NCBI RefSeq assembly: GCF_009746625.1
Contig: NZ_VWXL01000010.1
Span: 1-64,000 of the forward strand
Source of the DNA: Caproicibacter fermentans
GTDB taxonomy: Bacteria > Bacillota > Clostridia > Oscillospirales > Acutalibacteraceae
Length of the DNA stretch: 64,000 nucleotides
Direction of reading: 5' to 3'
This document shows positions 24,412-33,370 of the stretch, piece after piece; the first letter of the stretch is position 1; every line of letters begins with the position of its first letter. The notes below the pieces were generated by a model, which was given only the letters and a program-made list of their open reading frames with translations, ran no database searches and was not told the origin of the DNA. A program made the translations under genes and the position numbers.

Positions 24412-25881
24412 TTGGAAAATAACAGCGAAATGAAGACAAATCTGACCATGCTGACCGATTTTTATGAAATAACCATGGCGAATGGTTATTTCACAAACGG
24501 TCACCGGGACACCGTGGTTTATTTTGACATGTTTTTCCGCGAGATACCGGACAACGGCGGCTATGCGATTATGGCGGGCGTTCAACAGCTTGTGGATTAC
24601 CTGGAAAACCTGAAATTCACGCCGGAGGATCTTGAATATCTCCGCGGCTGCAAGATTTTCAGCGAAGAGTTTATCGGGTATCTGCGGGATTTCCGCTTTT
24701 GCTGCGACGTCTGGTCGGTACCGGAGGGAATGCCGATTTTTCCGGGAGAGCCGATCCTAACCGTGCGCGGCCCGGTGATACAGGCTCAGTTTATTGAAAC
24801 AATGATTCTGCTGACCGTGAATCATCAGAGCCTGATCGCGACAAAGGCAAACCGTATCTGCCGCGCCGCGCAGGGCAGACCGGTCATGGAATTCGGTTCC
24901 CGGCGAGCTCAGGGCGCCGACGGGGCCATCCTGGGGGCGCGAGCCGCGTATATTGGCGGCTGCTGCGGCACGGCCTGCACGATTTGCGACCGTGAATACG
25001 GGGTTCCGGCTCTGGGAACCATGGCGCACAGCTGGATTCAGCTCTTTGATTCCGAATTGGAAGCCTTCCGCGCCTATGCGCGGGAATATCCACGGAACTG
25101 TACGCTGCTGGTCGATACTTATAATGTTTTAAAGTCCGGCGTCCCCCATGCGATTCAGGTGTTCCGCGAAGAAATCCTGCCGCGCGGGTTTCGGCCCGGG
25201 GGAATCCGGATAGACAGCGGCGACATCACCTATCTTTCCAAAAAGGCCAGAAAAATGCTGGATGACGCGGGTTTCCCCGATTGTAAAATCTGTGCTTCCA
25301 ACTCGCTCGATGAATATATCATCCGCGATATGCTGATGCAGGGGGCGAAGGTGGACAGCTTCGGCGTCGGAGAACGGATGATTACCTCCTCAAGCCATCC
25401 GGTATTCGGCGGCGTTTACAAGCTCAGCGGGGTGGAAGGAAAAGACGGCGTGGTCACGCCGAAAATTAAAATCAGCGAAAATGTATCGAAAATCACTACG
25501 CCCGGCTTCAAAAAACTCTGGAGGCTTTACGACCGATCGAGCGGTAAGGCGCTCGCGGACGTGATCACCCTCTCCGACGAGGTGATCGACGACACGCGGC
25601 CCTATGAAATTTTTGACCCGAATTTCGTATGGAAGCGCAAGACGCTCACGAATTTCCGCGCGGAGGATATCCGCGTTCAGCTGTTCCAAAACGGGCGCTG
25701 CCTGACGCGGAAGCAGCCCCTGAAAGAGCTGCAGTCATACTGCTGCGAACAGGTGGACACGCTCTGGGACGAAGTCAAACGGTTTGAAAATCCCCACAAG
25801 TATTATGTCGACCTGTCCCAGAAGCTGTGGGACGTGAAGAGCCGGCTGATTTCCGAATATTCCTTCGGCCCGAACGCTTGA
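24412..25881 (+). CDS. pncB: nicotinate phosphoribosyltransferase
   Basis: 489 aa. Converts nicotinate and PRPP to nicotinate mononucleotide in NAD salvage. The family features are clear: LTMLTDFYEITMANGYF near the start, FGSRRAQGADGA near residue 162, GTMAHSWIQ near 202, and IRIDSGDI near 265 in the phosphoribosyl site. The start is taken as TTG 24412, 8 nt after AGGAGATG; an upstream TTG 24364 lacks a site. The stop codon lies inside the promoter of rnpB. Confidence 0.92.
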   Translation: MENNSEMKTNLTMLTDFYEITMANGYFTNGHRDTVVYFDMFFREIPDNGGYAIMAGVQQLVDYLENLKFTPEDLEYLRGCKIFSEEFIGYLRDFRFCCDVWSVPEGMPIFPGEPILTVRGPVIQAQFIETMILLTVNHQSLIATKANRICRAAQGRPVMEFGSRRAQGADGAILGARAAYIGGCCGTACTICDREYGVPALGTMAHSWIQLFDSELEAFRAYAREYPRNCTLLVDTYNVLKSGVPHAIQVFREEILPRGFRPGGIRIDSGDITYLSKKARKMLDDAGFPDCKICASNSLDEYIIRDMLMQGAKVDSFGVGERMITSSSHPVFGGVYKLSGVEGKDGVVTPKIKISENVSKITTPGFKKLWRLYDRSSGKALADVITLSDEVIDDTRPYEIFDPNFVWKRKTLTNFRAEDIRVQLFQNGRCLTRKQPLKELQSYCCEQVDTLWDEVKRFENPHKYYVDLSQKLWDVKSRLISEYSFGPNA

Positions 25882-25906
25882 CATTTTGTCCGAAATCGTT
25901 TAGAAT
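25878..25906 (+). promoter_or_regulatory. sigma-A promoter of rnpB
   Basis: TTGACA at 25878-25883, 17-nt spacer, TAGAAT at 25901-25906. The -35 box overlaps the TGA of pncB. Transcription would start about 10 nt before the first RNase P helix. Confidence 0.85.
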
Positions 25907-25916
25907 ACAGAATACT

Positions 25917-26268
25917 ATGCGAGCAGGCCGGGCAGCCGCGGGCGCAGCGCGAAAGCGCGCGCGCGAGGAAAGTCCGAGCTCCACAGGGCGGAATAACGGC
26001 TAACGGCCGCCGGGGGCGACCCCAGGGAAAGTGCAACAGAGAAATACCGCCGCGTTTTTTCGCGGTAAGGGTGGAAAGGCGGGGTAAGAGCCCACCAGCG
26101 CGCGGGAGACCGCGCGGCTCTGCAAACCCTATTCGGAGCAACACCGCAGAGGGACATCATGCGCCTGCCCGGCGCGTCCCGAGAAGGTGGCACTGAGCCG
26201 CGGTGGCAACACCCGGCCAAGATAGATGGCTGCTTAAGACAGAACTCGGCTTACAGACCTGGTCGCAT
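25917..26268 (+). ncRNA. rnpB: RNase P RNA (class A)
   Basis: About 352 nt. The conserved GAGGAAAGTCCGAGCTCC region lies at 25966-25983, a GGGTAAGAGCCCACC segment near 26080, and the 3' conserved ACAGAACTCGGCTTA at about 26239. The 5' and 3' ends pair as helix P1 (ATGCGAGCAGG with CCTGGTCGCAT). It is the catalytic RNA that trims tRNA 5' ends. It has its own promoter and terminator. Confidence 0.95.
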
Positions 26269-26273
26269 GCAAC

Positions 26274-26306
26274 AAAACGGCGCGCTGATTTCAGCGCGCC
26301 GTTTTT
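26274..26306 (+). terminator. rnpB terminator
   Basis: ACGGCGCGCTGA (26277-26288) pairs with TCAGCGCGCCGT (26291-26302), followed by TTTTT. Confidence 0.9.
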
Positions 26307-26311
26307 GTTTC

Positions 26312-26357
26312 TATAAGGGGAACGGCCCGCCTTTTCCGGCGGGCCGTTCCCCTTATA
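26312..26357. repeat. 20-bp perfect palindromic stem between rnpB and the Nramp-like gene
   Basis: Positions 26312-26331 are the exact reverse complement of 26338-26357, with a 6-nt loop. It has no T-run on either side. It sits between two convergent transcripts and probably ends or stabilises the 3' end of the Nramp-like mRNA. Confidence 0.7.
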
Positions 26358-26398
26358 TAGGAAGATATGGTAAGAATCTTGTAATTGAATAAAATTGA

Positions 26399-27631
26399 TT
26401 ATACAAGTGCGAAAAGAGAACTGAAGAAACTGGTCAGGTTACGAATGCAGATCAACAGCGTGACGGCAATCACGACCGAACCCAGAATGTTTTGAAGCGC
26501 TCCGTTTTTGTAACGGCCCAGCCCGCGGTGATTCATGCAATACATCAGGAACAGAGCGACGACGGGAAGAATGATCGCGTTCGCCGCCTGCGCGAGCAGA
26601 ATGATCTGGGTCGGGCTGGATTTCCCCAGTGCGGAAAGAACCATGCCGAACGCCAGAACAACAATCCAAAGGCCTTTAAATTTCAGGTCCTTCATGTTTT
26701 TCCCGAAACCGAGAACGCCGGAGGTAGCAAAGGCCGCCGCGAGCGGCGCCGTGATCGCCGAGGTAAATCCTGAGGCGAAAAGGCCGATGCCCAGGCACAA
26801 CCCGGACCAGCTGCCCAGAATCGGATTAAAGGCCTTGGCCATATCCGCGCCGTTTGCAACCTGATTGCCGGTTCCGTAAAGATTTGCGGAAGCGGCAACG
26901 ACAATCGCCATGGAGATGAGACCGCCCAGCCCGATGGAGACCACGGTGTCGATCCGGGCGCTTTTCAAGTCCTCAACATTTTTCCATCGCTCGGAAGCGG
27001 AGGAGGCGTGCAAAAACAAATTGTACGGTACGACGGTCGTTCCGATCAGGCCGATTACGGTCATCCAGCCGGTTTTGCCCGTGGCGGGTACAAAAAGCCC
27101 TTTCAAAACCGCGCCCCAGTCAGGACGGGACATCAGCGCCGTGACAAGGAAAACGACGCTCATGATCAGGACCAGAGCGATCAATACCTTTTCAATTCTA
27201 TTGTAGCTGCCGGACCAGAGCAGAAGAAACGCCAGCGCCGCGAGAATCGGCGCCCAGACGGTAACGGGAACAGACGGCACGATCGTGTTAATTCCAAGCG
27301 CGCCCCCGACAAGATTGCCGGTTTCATAGGCGATATTGCCGACAAACACGGCAAGAATGATGATCACCACTGTGATCGATTTTAAAACGGGAGAAAGAAC
27401 CTTTTCACGGATATTTTCGCCCAGCCCTTTTTGAGAGATGATTCCAAGCCGCGCCGACATTTCCTGAAGGATCATCGTTGCGATGGTGGAGAAGAGCAGA
27501 GCCCAGAGCAGTGTGTAGCCGTACCCGGCTCCCGCTTTGATGCAGGTTGTGACCGTTCCGGGACCGATGAAAGCCGCGGCGACCAGGGCCCCCGGGCCGA
27601 TATTTTTGATGCGATACTTCAGTTTTTCCAT
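26399..27631 (-). CDS. Nramp family transporter lacking the DPGN metal motif
   Basis: 410 aa with eleven predicted membrane helices, usual Nramp length. The N-terminal GPGALVAAAFIGPGTVTT aligns with the Nramp segment that normally ends in DPGN; here that motif reads GPGT. In helix 6 the usual ATVMPHN reads TTVVPYN, so the metal-binding Met is also lost. The transported species is therefore probably not Mn2+ or Fe2+. It follows type III glutamine synthetase on the same strand, behind a folded leader that can hide its weak AGGG ribosome site. Start ATG 27631. Confidence 0.85.
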   Translation of the reverse strand: MEKLKYRIKNIGPGALVAAAFIGPGTVTTCIKAGAGYGYTLLWALLFSTIATMILQEMSARLGIISQKGLGENIREKVLSPVLKSITVVIIILAVFVGNIAYETGNLVGGALGINTIVPSVPVTVWAPILAALAFLLLWSGSYNRIEKVLIALVLIMSVVFLVTALMSRPDWGAVLKGLFVPATGKTGWMTVIGLIGTTVVPYNLFLHASSASERWKNVEDLKSARIDTVVSIGLGGLISMAIVVAASANLYGTGNQVANGADMAKAFNPILGSWSGLCLGIGLFASGFTSAITAPLAAAFATSGVLGFGKNMKDLKFKGLWIVVLAFGMVLSALGKSSPTQIILLAQAANAIILPVVALFLMYCMNHRGLGRYKNGALQNILGSVVIAVTLLICIRNLTSFFSSLFALV

Positions 27632-27637
27632 TGATTA

Positions 27638-27778
27638 CCCTGCCTTAGATAACGGAGATCCGCTAGTATTTTTTCGTTATTTTGGCAGAGCGGCACCCGG
27701 CGCCGCACTTTCCGCCTTTTAAACGAGGGGTACAAAAGCGTGCAATCCCCCGCTTCAGGTGGAAAACACGCCTTTGTA
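27638..27778 (-). promoter_or_regulatory. folded mRNA leader of the Nramp-like gene, unknown class
   Basis: Three strong helices can form. They are a 12-bp helix between 27767-27778 and 27731-27742, a GCGGC/GCCGC hairpin at 27690-27706, and a compound helix of 27684-27688 with 27640-27644 plus 27675-27680 with 27649-27654. The last one covers part of the GCAGGG ribosome site 7 nt before the start codon, so it could switch translation. It does not match the M-box, yybP-ykoY, NiCo, T-box or ykkC patterns I could recall. Confidence 0.5.
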
Positions 27779-27814
27779 TTTAACGGTGATATTTCATTGT
27801 ATTTTTCTGTTTGA

Positions 27815-29908
27815 TTAAACCACGCTGAACAGCAGTTCGCCGTAGGTCGGGTACGGCAGATAGTCGGAACCGAGCAGCGGCTCCAGCTTGTCGGCGACTG
27901 TGCGGGTTTTCGCCATTTTTGCGAACACGGTGTTGCGGAAATACTGCGCCTGTTCCAGCGTATCCTTGAATTCCCGATCCGTATTGACGGCGGAGTCCAG
28001 AGCCTCAACCTTTTCATACAGCTCGGAAGAAAGCTCCGAAAGCTTTTTCAGCAGGGCTTCTTCGTAACCGCAGCACAGATCCGGGCAAAGCTGCTTTTTG
28101 CCGTTGGCTGTCTCGCTCAGGTCTTTCATGTAGGAAGCGGCCGCGGGGAGCAGATCCTTGCGAATCATGTCGACCATGGTAAACGCTTCAATGCCGACCT
28201 GCTTATAGTAGTTTTCCAGCTGGATTTCATAGCGGGAGACGACTTCCGTCTTGGTCAGAACGCCGTGCTTTTCAAACAGCGCGATGTTTTCAGGCTTAAT
28301 ATAGTAAGGCAGCGCCTCAACGGTGGAGTGGAGGTTCAGCAGTCCGCGCTTCGCGGCTTCATCGATCCATTCCGGCGCGTAGTTGTTGCCGTTGAAGATG
28401 ATGCGTTTGTGCTCTTTGATTGTTTTCTGAATCAGAGTGTTCAGCGTGCCCTTGAAGTCGTCCGCCTTTTCCAGCTGGTCGGCAAACTCGCACAGGGCGT
28501 CGGCAATAATGGTGTTCAGCATCATGTTCGGGCAGGCGATGGAATCGGAAGAGCCGGCCATGCGGAACTCGAATTTGTTGCCGGTAAACGCAAACGGAGA
28601 GGTGCGGTTGCGGTCGGTTGTGTCCTTCGGGGTTTTCGGCAGAACGTCGGTGCCGATTTCCATGAAGACGCGGTCCTTTTTCACGCAGGGCTTGCCGGCT
28701 TCAATCGCGTCCAGAATTTCCTTCAGGTCTTCGCCGACAAACATGGAAACAATGGCCGGAGGCGCCTCGTTCGCGCCGAGGCGGTGGTCGTTTGCCGCGC
28801 TGGCCACGCTGATGCGGAGAAGATCCTGATGCTCGTCGACCGCTTTGATGACGGCTGCGAGGAAGAGCAGGAACTGTGCGTTTTCACTCGGGGTTTCGCC
28901 CGGTTCCAAAAGGTTTTCGCCCTTGTCGGTGGACATGCTCCAGTTGTTGTGCTTGCCGTTGCCGTTGATGCCCGCGAAGGGTTTTTCATGCAGAAGGCAG
29001 GTCAGTCCGTGTTTGATCGCGACTTTTTTCATCACTTCCATGACAAGCTGGTTATGGTCGGTTGCAATATTGCTGGAAGTGAAAATAGGCGCGAGCTCAT
29101 GCTGAGACGGGGCAACCTCGTTATGTTCGGTTTTGGCCAGGATGCCGAGCTTCCACAGCTCTTCGTTCAGGTCCGCCATGAAAGAGGCGACGCGGGGCTT
29201 GAGCGCTCCGAAGTAATGATCGTCCAGCTCCTGTCCCTTCGGCGGTTTTGCGCCGATCAGCGTGCGGCCGGTGTAGATCAGATCTTTTCTCTTTTCATAG
29301 AGAGCCTTGTCGATGAGGAAGTATTCCTGTTCGGGGCCGACGGTGGTTGTAACGCGAACCGCTTCGGTGTTGCCGAACAGGCGGAGAATGCGCAGAGCCT
29401 GTTTGTTGACGGCGTCCATCGAGCGCAGCAGCGGGGTCTTTTTGTCCAGAGCCTCTCCGCCGTAGGAATAGAAGGCGGTGGGGATGCACAGGGAATTTTC
29501 CTTTATAAAAGCGTCGCTGGTCGGGTCCCATGCGGTGTAGCCTCTTGCCTCAAAAGTAGCCCTCAGCCCGCCGGACGGAAAGCTGGAAGCGTCCGGTTCG
29601 CCCTTGATGAGCTCTTTACCGGAAAATTCCATGATCACCCTTTCTCCGTCGATGGGGGAAATGAAGCTGTCGTGCTTTTCCGCCGTGATGCCGGTCATCG
29701 GTTGGAACCAGTGGGTAAAGTGGGTCGCTCCCTTTTCCAAAGCCCATTCCTTCATGGCGTTTGCGACCACGTCGGCTACTTTGGGGTCCAGCGTTTTACC
29801 CTGCTCTCTTGTTTCCTTGAGGGCCTTGTATGCTGATTTGGGAAGCCTAGCCTTCATTACGGTGTCGTTGAACACCATACTTCCGAACAATTCTGGAATA
29901 TTGCTCAT
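27815..29908 (-). CDS. glnN: glutamine synthetase type III
   Basis: 697 aa, the usual size of GSIII. Makes glutamine from glutamate, ammonia and ATP. The GSIII N-terminus ([10 protein letters not shown]), the catalytic [11 protein letters not shown] segment near residue 64, [11 protein letters not shown] near 200, and [13 protein letters not shown] near 320 are all present. Start ATG 29908 follows GGGAGTG at good spacing; longer frames lack a site. It has its own promoter and a leader with a hexaloop hairpin overlapping a terminator. Confidence 0.95.
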   Translation of the reverse strand: MSNIPELFGSMVFNDTVMKARLPKSAYKALKETREQGKTLDPKVADVVANAMKEWALEKGATHFTHWFQPMTGITAEKHDSFISPIDGERVIMEFSGKELIKGEPDASSFPSGGLRATFEARGYTAWDPTSDAFIKENSLCIPTAFYSYGGEALDKKTPLLRSMDAVNKQALRILRLFGNTEAVRVTTTVGPEQEYFLIDKALYEKRKDLIYTGRTLIGAKPPKGQELDDHYFGALKPRVASFMADLNEELWKLGILAKTEHNEVAPSQHELAPIFTSSNIATDHNQLVMEVMKKVAIKHGLTCLLHEKPFAGINGNGKHNNWSMSTDKGENLLEPGETPSENAQFLLFLAAVIKAVDEHQDLLRISVASAANDHRLGANEAPPAIVSMFVGEDLKEILDAIEAGKPCVKKDRVFMEIGTDVLPKTPKDTTDRNRTSPFAFTGNKFEFRMAGSSDSIACPNMMLNTIIADALCEFADQLEKADDFKGTLNTLIQKTIKEHKRIIFNGNNYAPEWIDEAAKRGLLNLHSTVEALPYYIKPENIALFEKHGVLTKTEVVSRYEIQLENYYKQVGIEAFTMVDMIRKDLLPAAASYMKDLSETANGKKQLCPDLCCGYEEALLKKLSELSSELYEKVEALDSAVNTDREFKDTLEQAQYFRNTVFAKMAKTRTVADKLEPLLGSDYLPYPTYGELLFSVV

Positions 29909-29945
29909 CAGAAATTCACTCCCTATATAAAATACGGTTGAAATG

Positions 29946-29997
29946 AAAAAAGATGCTGTCGGCCCCTTGGTATAAGAGCCCAACAACACCTTTGTTG
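29946..29997 (-). promoter_or_regulatory. glnN leader attenuator: A1/G4 hexaloop hairpin overlapping a terminator
   Basis: On the minus strand, CAAC-AAAGGT-GTTG (29997-29984) forms a hairpin with a six-base loop having A at position 1 and G at 4, the feature bound by ANTAR antiterminators. The alternative fold pairs 29987-29976 with 29966-29955 and is followed by six T (29951-29946), an intrinsic terminator. The two folds share 29984-29987 and exclude each other. Only one hexaloop fits between the promoter and terminator, whereas described ANTAR targets have two. Confidence 0.55.
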
Positions 29998-30006
29998 CAT
30001 GTTTTC

Positions 30007-30035
30007 ATTATATTGCGATTTCGAAGGGAAGTCAA
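30007..30035 (-). promoter_or_regulatory. sigma-A promoter of glnN
   Basis: On the minus strand TTGACT (30035-30030), 17-nt spacer, perfect TATAAT (30012-30007). The predicted start near 30000 is immediately before the hexaloop hairpin. Confidence 0.85.
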
Positions 30036-30154
30036 TATTTAATTGCAGCCAAATGCAGAAATTAAAAGAAAAAAAGCCAATATGCTGTTTGGAATCATCC
30101 AATATGAATTTTACATTACAAATTCCTCCATTTTCTCAAATCTCAGTAAAACTA

Positions 30155-30183
30155 TTGACTTTATCGGGTAAACAATATATCAT
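30155..30183 (+). promoter_or_regulatory. sigma-A-like promoter of the glutamate synthase operon
   Basis: TTGACT at 30155-30160, 17-nt spacer, TATCAT at 30178-30183, about 140 nt before the first large gene. Divergent from glnN. Confidence 0.6.
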
Positions 30184-30245
30184 GTAAAAACATACAAAAG
30201 AAAGTTTTTTTAAAAATTAGTTTACATTGTTAAGGAGACCTTCCG

Positions 30246-30317
30246 ATGAACCGGGGCATTTTACTTCGACGGAATTTAGTCGGCAAACGAAAATTTCTTT
30301 TCTTGCAGGGAGGCTGA
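30246..30317 (+). CDS. possible 23-aa leader peptide of the glutamate synthase operon
   Basis: A short frame starts at ATG 30246, 8 nt after AAGGAG, and stops at TGA 30315-30317. Its last codons overlap the ribosome site of the next gene, 8 nt before that gene's ATG. Composition is Arg/Leu/Lys-rich (e.g. LLRRNLVGKRKF), not a run of one amino acid, so classic attenuation is not suggested; translational coupling is possible. Confidence 0.35.
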   Translation: MNRGILLRRNLVGKRKFLFLQGG

Positions 30318-30324
30318 TGGGAAT

Positions 30325-31419
30325 ATGCAAAATGAGGGGGAAATCAGAATCCCGTCCGGGTGCGCGATCACGGGCGTGATTTCAAAAAGCGGAGAGCGGT
30401 TCAGCGGCGAAACGGCCATCCGTTCCATTGAACCGATGCACGACCGTTCCAACGGGCTGGGCGGCGGGTTTGCCGCTTACGGGATTTATCCGCAGAACCG
30501 CGACCTTTACGCGTTCCATGTTTTTTATGACAGCGCGCGCGCGAAAGAGGAGTGCGAGCAGGTCCTTCAGACCAGCTTCGACGTTACGGTCGCGGAAAAG
30601 ATTCCGACGAGGAAGATGCCGCAGATTACGGACGAACCGGCCATCTGGCGCTATTTCTGCCTTCCGTACGAAAAGCTGCTGCAAAGCACCGGCCTGGACG
30701 AAAGGGAATTCGTCTCCCGCTTTGTCGTGAAGATCAACACGCAGATTCGCGGGGCGTATGTGTTCAGCAGCGGAAAGAACATGGGTGTGTTCAAGGCGGT
30801 CGGCTTTCCGGAGGACGTGGGCCGGTACTACCGCCTGGAGGATTACGAGGGCTACTGCTGGACGGCGCACGGGCGCTACCCGACGAACACGCCGGGCTGG
30901 TGGGGCGGCGCGCATCCGTTTAACCTGCTGGATTACACGGTGGTTCATAACGGGGAGATTTCCTCTTATGATGCGAACCGACGGTTTATCGAAATGTTCG
31001 GCTACCGCTGCACGCTGCTGACCGACACGGAGGTCATTACATATATTATCGACTACCTGAACCGCAGGCAGGGCATGAGCCTGGAGGAAACCGCCGACGT
31101 TATCGCCGCTCCGTTCTGGAGCGAGATCGACGCGATGGACGAGGCGGACCGGAAAAAATTCACTTATTTAAGAAACGTGTATTCCAGCATGCTGATTACG
31201 GGCCCGTTCTCCATTCTGCTCGGATTTACCGGCGGCATGATGGCGCTGAACGACCGTCTGAAGCTGCGCAGCATGGTGGTCGGCGAAAAAGGCGACCGCG
31301 TTTACGTGGCCAGTGAAGAGTGTGCGATTCGCACGGTGGCGCCGGAGCTGGACCGCCTGTGGTCGCCGCGCGGCGGCGAGCCGGTCATTATTCAAGTCAA
31401 CGAGGGGGTGCGGATCTGA
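30325..31419 (+). CDS. glutamate synthase glutaminase subunit (class II amidotransferase, split GltB domain 1)
   Basis: 364 aa. Releases ammonia from glutamine for glutamate synthase. The N-terminal nucleophile is expected to be Cys13 in IPSGCAITGVI, so a short propeptide must be removed or tolerated. HDRSNGLGGGFAAYG near residue 40, a HGRYPTNTPGWWGGAHPF segment near 180 and HNGEISSYDANR near 207 match the family. First gene of the operon; its stop is two bases before the next start. Confidence 0.88.
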   Translation: MQNEGEIRIPSGCAITGVISKSGERFSGETAIRSIEPMHDRSNGLGGGFAAYGIYPQNRDLYAFHVFYDSARAKEECEQVLQTSFDVTVAEKIPTRKMPQITDEPAIWRYFCLPYEKLLQSTGLDEREFVSRFVVKINTQIRGAYVFSSGKNMGVFKAVGFPEDVGRYYRLEDYEGYCWTAHGRYPTNTPGWWGGAHPFNLLDYTVVHNGEISSYDANRRFIEMFGYRCTLLTDTEVITYIIDYLNRRQGMSLEETADVIAAPFWSEIDAMDEADRKKFTYLRNVYSSMLITGPFSILLGFTGGMMALNDRLKLRSMVVGEKGDRVYVASEECAIRTVAPELDRLWSPRGGEPVIIQVNEGVRI

Positions 31420-31420
31420 C

Positions 31421-32929
31421 ATGGCGATCAACTATAATATCCCGGAATACGACGTTCTCCGCGACCCGCAGCGCTGCATCGCCTGCCGTGTCTGCGAGCG
31501 CCAGTGCGCAAACGAGGTGCACTCCTTCGACCCGGATTCCGGCACGATGAAAAGCGACGAAAGCAAATGCGTCAACTGTCACCGCTGCGTCGCGCTCTGC
31601 CCGACGCACGCGTTGAAAATTGTGAAGAATCCGGATACGTTCCGCCTGAACGCCTACTGGGGGCAGAACGACATCAGCGAAATTTACAGGCAGGCGGAAA
31701 CCGGCGGAATGCTGCTTTCCTCCATGGGCAATCCGAAGCCATACCCGATTTACTGGGATAAAATCCTGATTAACGCCTCCCAGGTGACAAACCCGTCCAT
31801 CGATCCGCTGCGCGAGCCGATGGAGACCCGCACGTTCCTCGGCAAAAAGCCGGGCGCCATTGAACGGAATCCGGACGGAAGCATCAAGACCGACAGCCTT
31901 CCGCCCCAGCTGAAGCTGGAGGTCCCGATTCTGTTCTCCGCCATGAGCTACGGCTCCATCAGCTACAACGCGCATCAAAGCCTCGCGAGGGCGGCACAGG
32001 AGCTGGGAACCTATTATAATACGGGCGAAGGCGGGCTCCACGAGGACTTTTACAAATACGGCCCAAACACCATCGTTCAGGTCGCGTCCGGCCGGTTCGG
32101 CGTTCATCACGACTATCTGGAAGCCGGCGCGGCGATTGAGATCAAAATCGGGCAGGGCGCGAAGCCCGGCATCGGCGGGCACCTGACGGGGGCGAAAATC
32201 ACGGACGCGGTTTCCCGCACCCGCATGATCCCGAAGGGCACCGACGCAATTTCCCCGGCGCCGCACCATGATATTTATTCGATTGAGGACCTGCGCCAGC
32301 TGGTTTACTCCCTGAAAGAGGCGACGGAGTACAAAAAGCCGATCATCGTCAAAATCGCGGCGGTTCACAACGTGGCGGCGATTGCGAGCGGAATCGCCCG
32401 CAGCGGGGCGGACATCATCGCGATCGACGGTTTCCGCGGCGGCACCGGCGCGGCGCCGACCAGAATCCGCGACAACGTCGGCATTCCGATCGAGCTTGCG
32501 CTCGCGGCGGTGGACGAACGCCTCCGGCAGGAGCAGATCCGCAGCAACGTCTCACTGATTGTCGCGGGCGGCATCCGCAATTCCGCGGACGTGGTCAAGG
32601 CGATTGCGCTCGGCGCGGACGCGGTCTACATCGCGACCCCGGCGCTGATCGCGCTGGGCTGCCACCTGTGCCGCACCTGCCAGATCGGCAAGTGCAACTG
32701 GGGGATCGCGACCCAGCGGCCGGACCTGGTCAAGCGCCTGAATCCGGATATCGGCTACAAGCGTCTTATGAACCTCGTTTCCGCCTGGCAGCACGAGATC
32801 ATGGAAATGATGGGCGGCATGGGCATTAACTCGATTGAGGCGATGCGCGGAAACCGTTTGATGCTGCGCGGCGTCGGCTTGAACGAAAAAGAGCTTGAAA
32901 TTCTTGGAATCAAGCATGCGGGGGAATGA
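31421..32929 (+). CDS. glutamate synthase FMN/iron-sulfur catalytic subunit (split GltB domain 2)
   Basis: 502 aa. Converts 2-oxoglutarate plus ammonia to glutamate. Residues 1-75 hold two [4Fe-4S] motifs (CIACRVCERQC near 20, CVNCHRCVALC near 48). The FMN-binding TIM barrel spans about 100-490, with SAMSYGSISYNAH and GIGGHLTGAK. A Cys cluster CHLCRTCQIGKC near residue 415 binds a further Fe-S centre. Start ATG 31421 follows GAGGGGGTG. Archaeal-type stand-alone domain typical of clostridia. Confidence 0.92.
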   Translation: MAINYNIPEYDVLRDPQRCIACRVCERQCANEVHSFDPDSGTMKSDESKCVNCHRCVALCPTHALKIVKNPDTFRLNAYWGQNDISEIYRQAETGGMLLSSMGNPKPYPIYWDKILINASQVTNPSIDPLREPMETRTFLGKKPGAIERNPDGSIKTDSLPPQLKLEVPILFSAMSYGSISYNAHQSLARAAQELGTYYNTGEGGLHEDFYKYGPNTIVQVASGRFGVHHDYLEAGAAIEIKIGQGAKPGIGGHLTGAKITDAVSRTRMIPKGTDAISPAPHHDIYSIEDLRQLVYSLKEATEYKKPIIVKIAAVHNVAAIASGIARSGADIIAIDGFRGGTGAAPTRIRDNVGIPIELALAAVDERLRQEQIRSNVSLIVAGGIRNSADVVKAIALGADAVYIATPALIALGCHLCRTCQIGKCNWGIATQRPDLVKRLNPDIGYKRLMNLVSAWQHEIMEMMGGMGINSIEAMRGNRLMLRGVGLNEKELEILGIKHAGE

Positions 32930-32932
32930 GTG

Positions 32933-33364
32933 ATGAAACGGGTTTATGTGAATGAAGAATGGTGCCTGGGGTGCCATTTGTGCGAATACAACTGCGCGTT
33001 TGCCGCGACCGGCGAAACCGATATGGCAAAGGCGCTCAAGGGTGTTACGATTCACCCGAAAATCCAGATTGAGGAAAACAACCGGATCAGCTTTGCTGTT
33101 TCGTGCCGCCACTGCGACGACCCGATCTGTGTGAAAAGCTGCATCGCGGGCGCAATTTCCAAGACGGACGGCGTGGTTCATGTCGACAAGAGCAAGTGCG
33201 TCGGGTGCTACACCTGCATTCTGGTCTGCCCTTACGGCGCGGTGATGCCCGCCCCGGACGGCCACGCGATTCAGAAATGCGAGCTGTGCACCGACAACGC
33301 GTGCGGAGAACCCGCCTGCGTCAAAGGCTGCCCGAACGGCGCCATTGTGTTTGAAGAGAGGTGA
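32933..33364 (+). CDS. 4Fe-4S ferredoxin-type electron transfer subunit
   Basis: 143 aa. Four Cys clusters (CLGCHLCEYNC, CRHCDDPICVKSC, CVGCYTCILVC, CELCTDNACGEPACVKGC), as in HycB/CooF-like subunits with up to four [4Fe-4S] centres. It probably carries electrons between the FAD oxidoreductase that follows and the FMN subunit that precedes. ATG 32933; GTG 32930 directly before it is also possible. Confidence 0.9.
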   Translation: MKRVYVNEEWCLGCHLCEYNCAFAATGETDMAKALKGVTIHPKIQIEENNRISFAVSCRHCDDPICVKSCIAGAISKTDGVVHVDKSKCVGCYTCILVCPYGAVMPAPDGHAIQKCELCTDNACGEPACVKGCPNGAIVFEER

Positions 33365-33370
33365 ATCGAC

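Noticed and set aside
27638-27778. M-box, yybP-ykoY or T-box identity for the Nramp-like leader
   Set aside because: The conserved sequence blocks of these classes are absent, including the T-box AGGGTGG-type motif.
28265-29836. 523-codon open frame on the plus strand
   Set aside because: It is antisense to glnN with no recognisable protein features; a GC-bias shadow.
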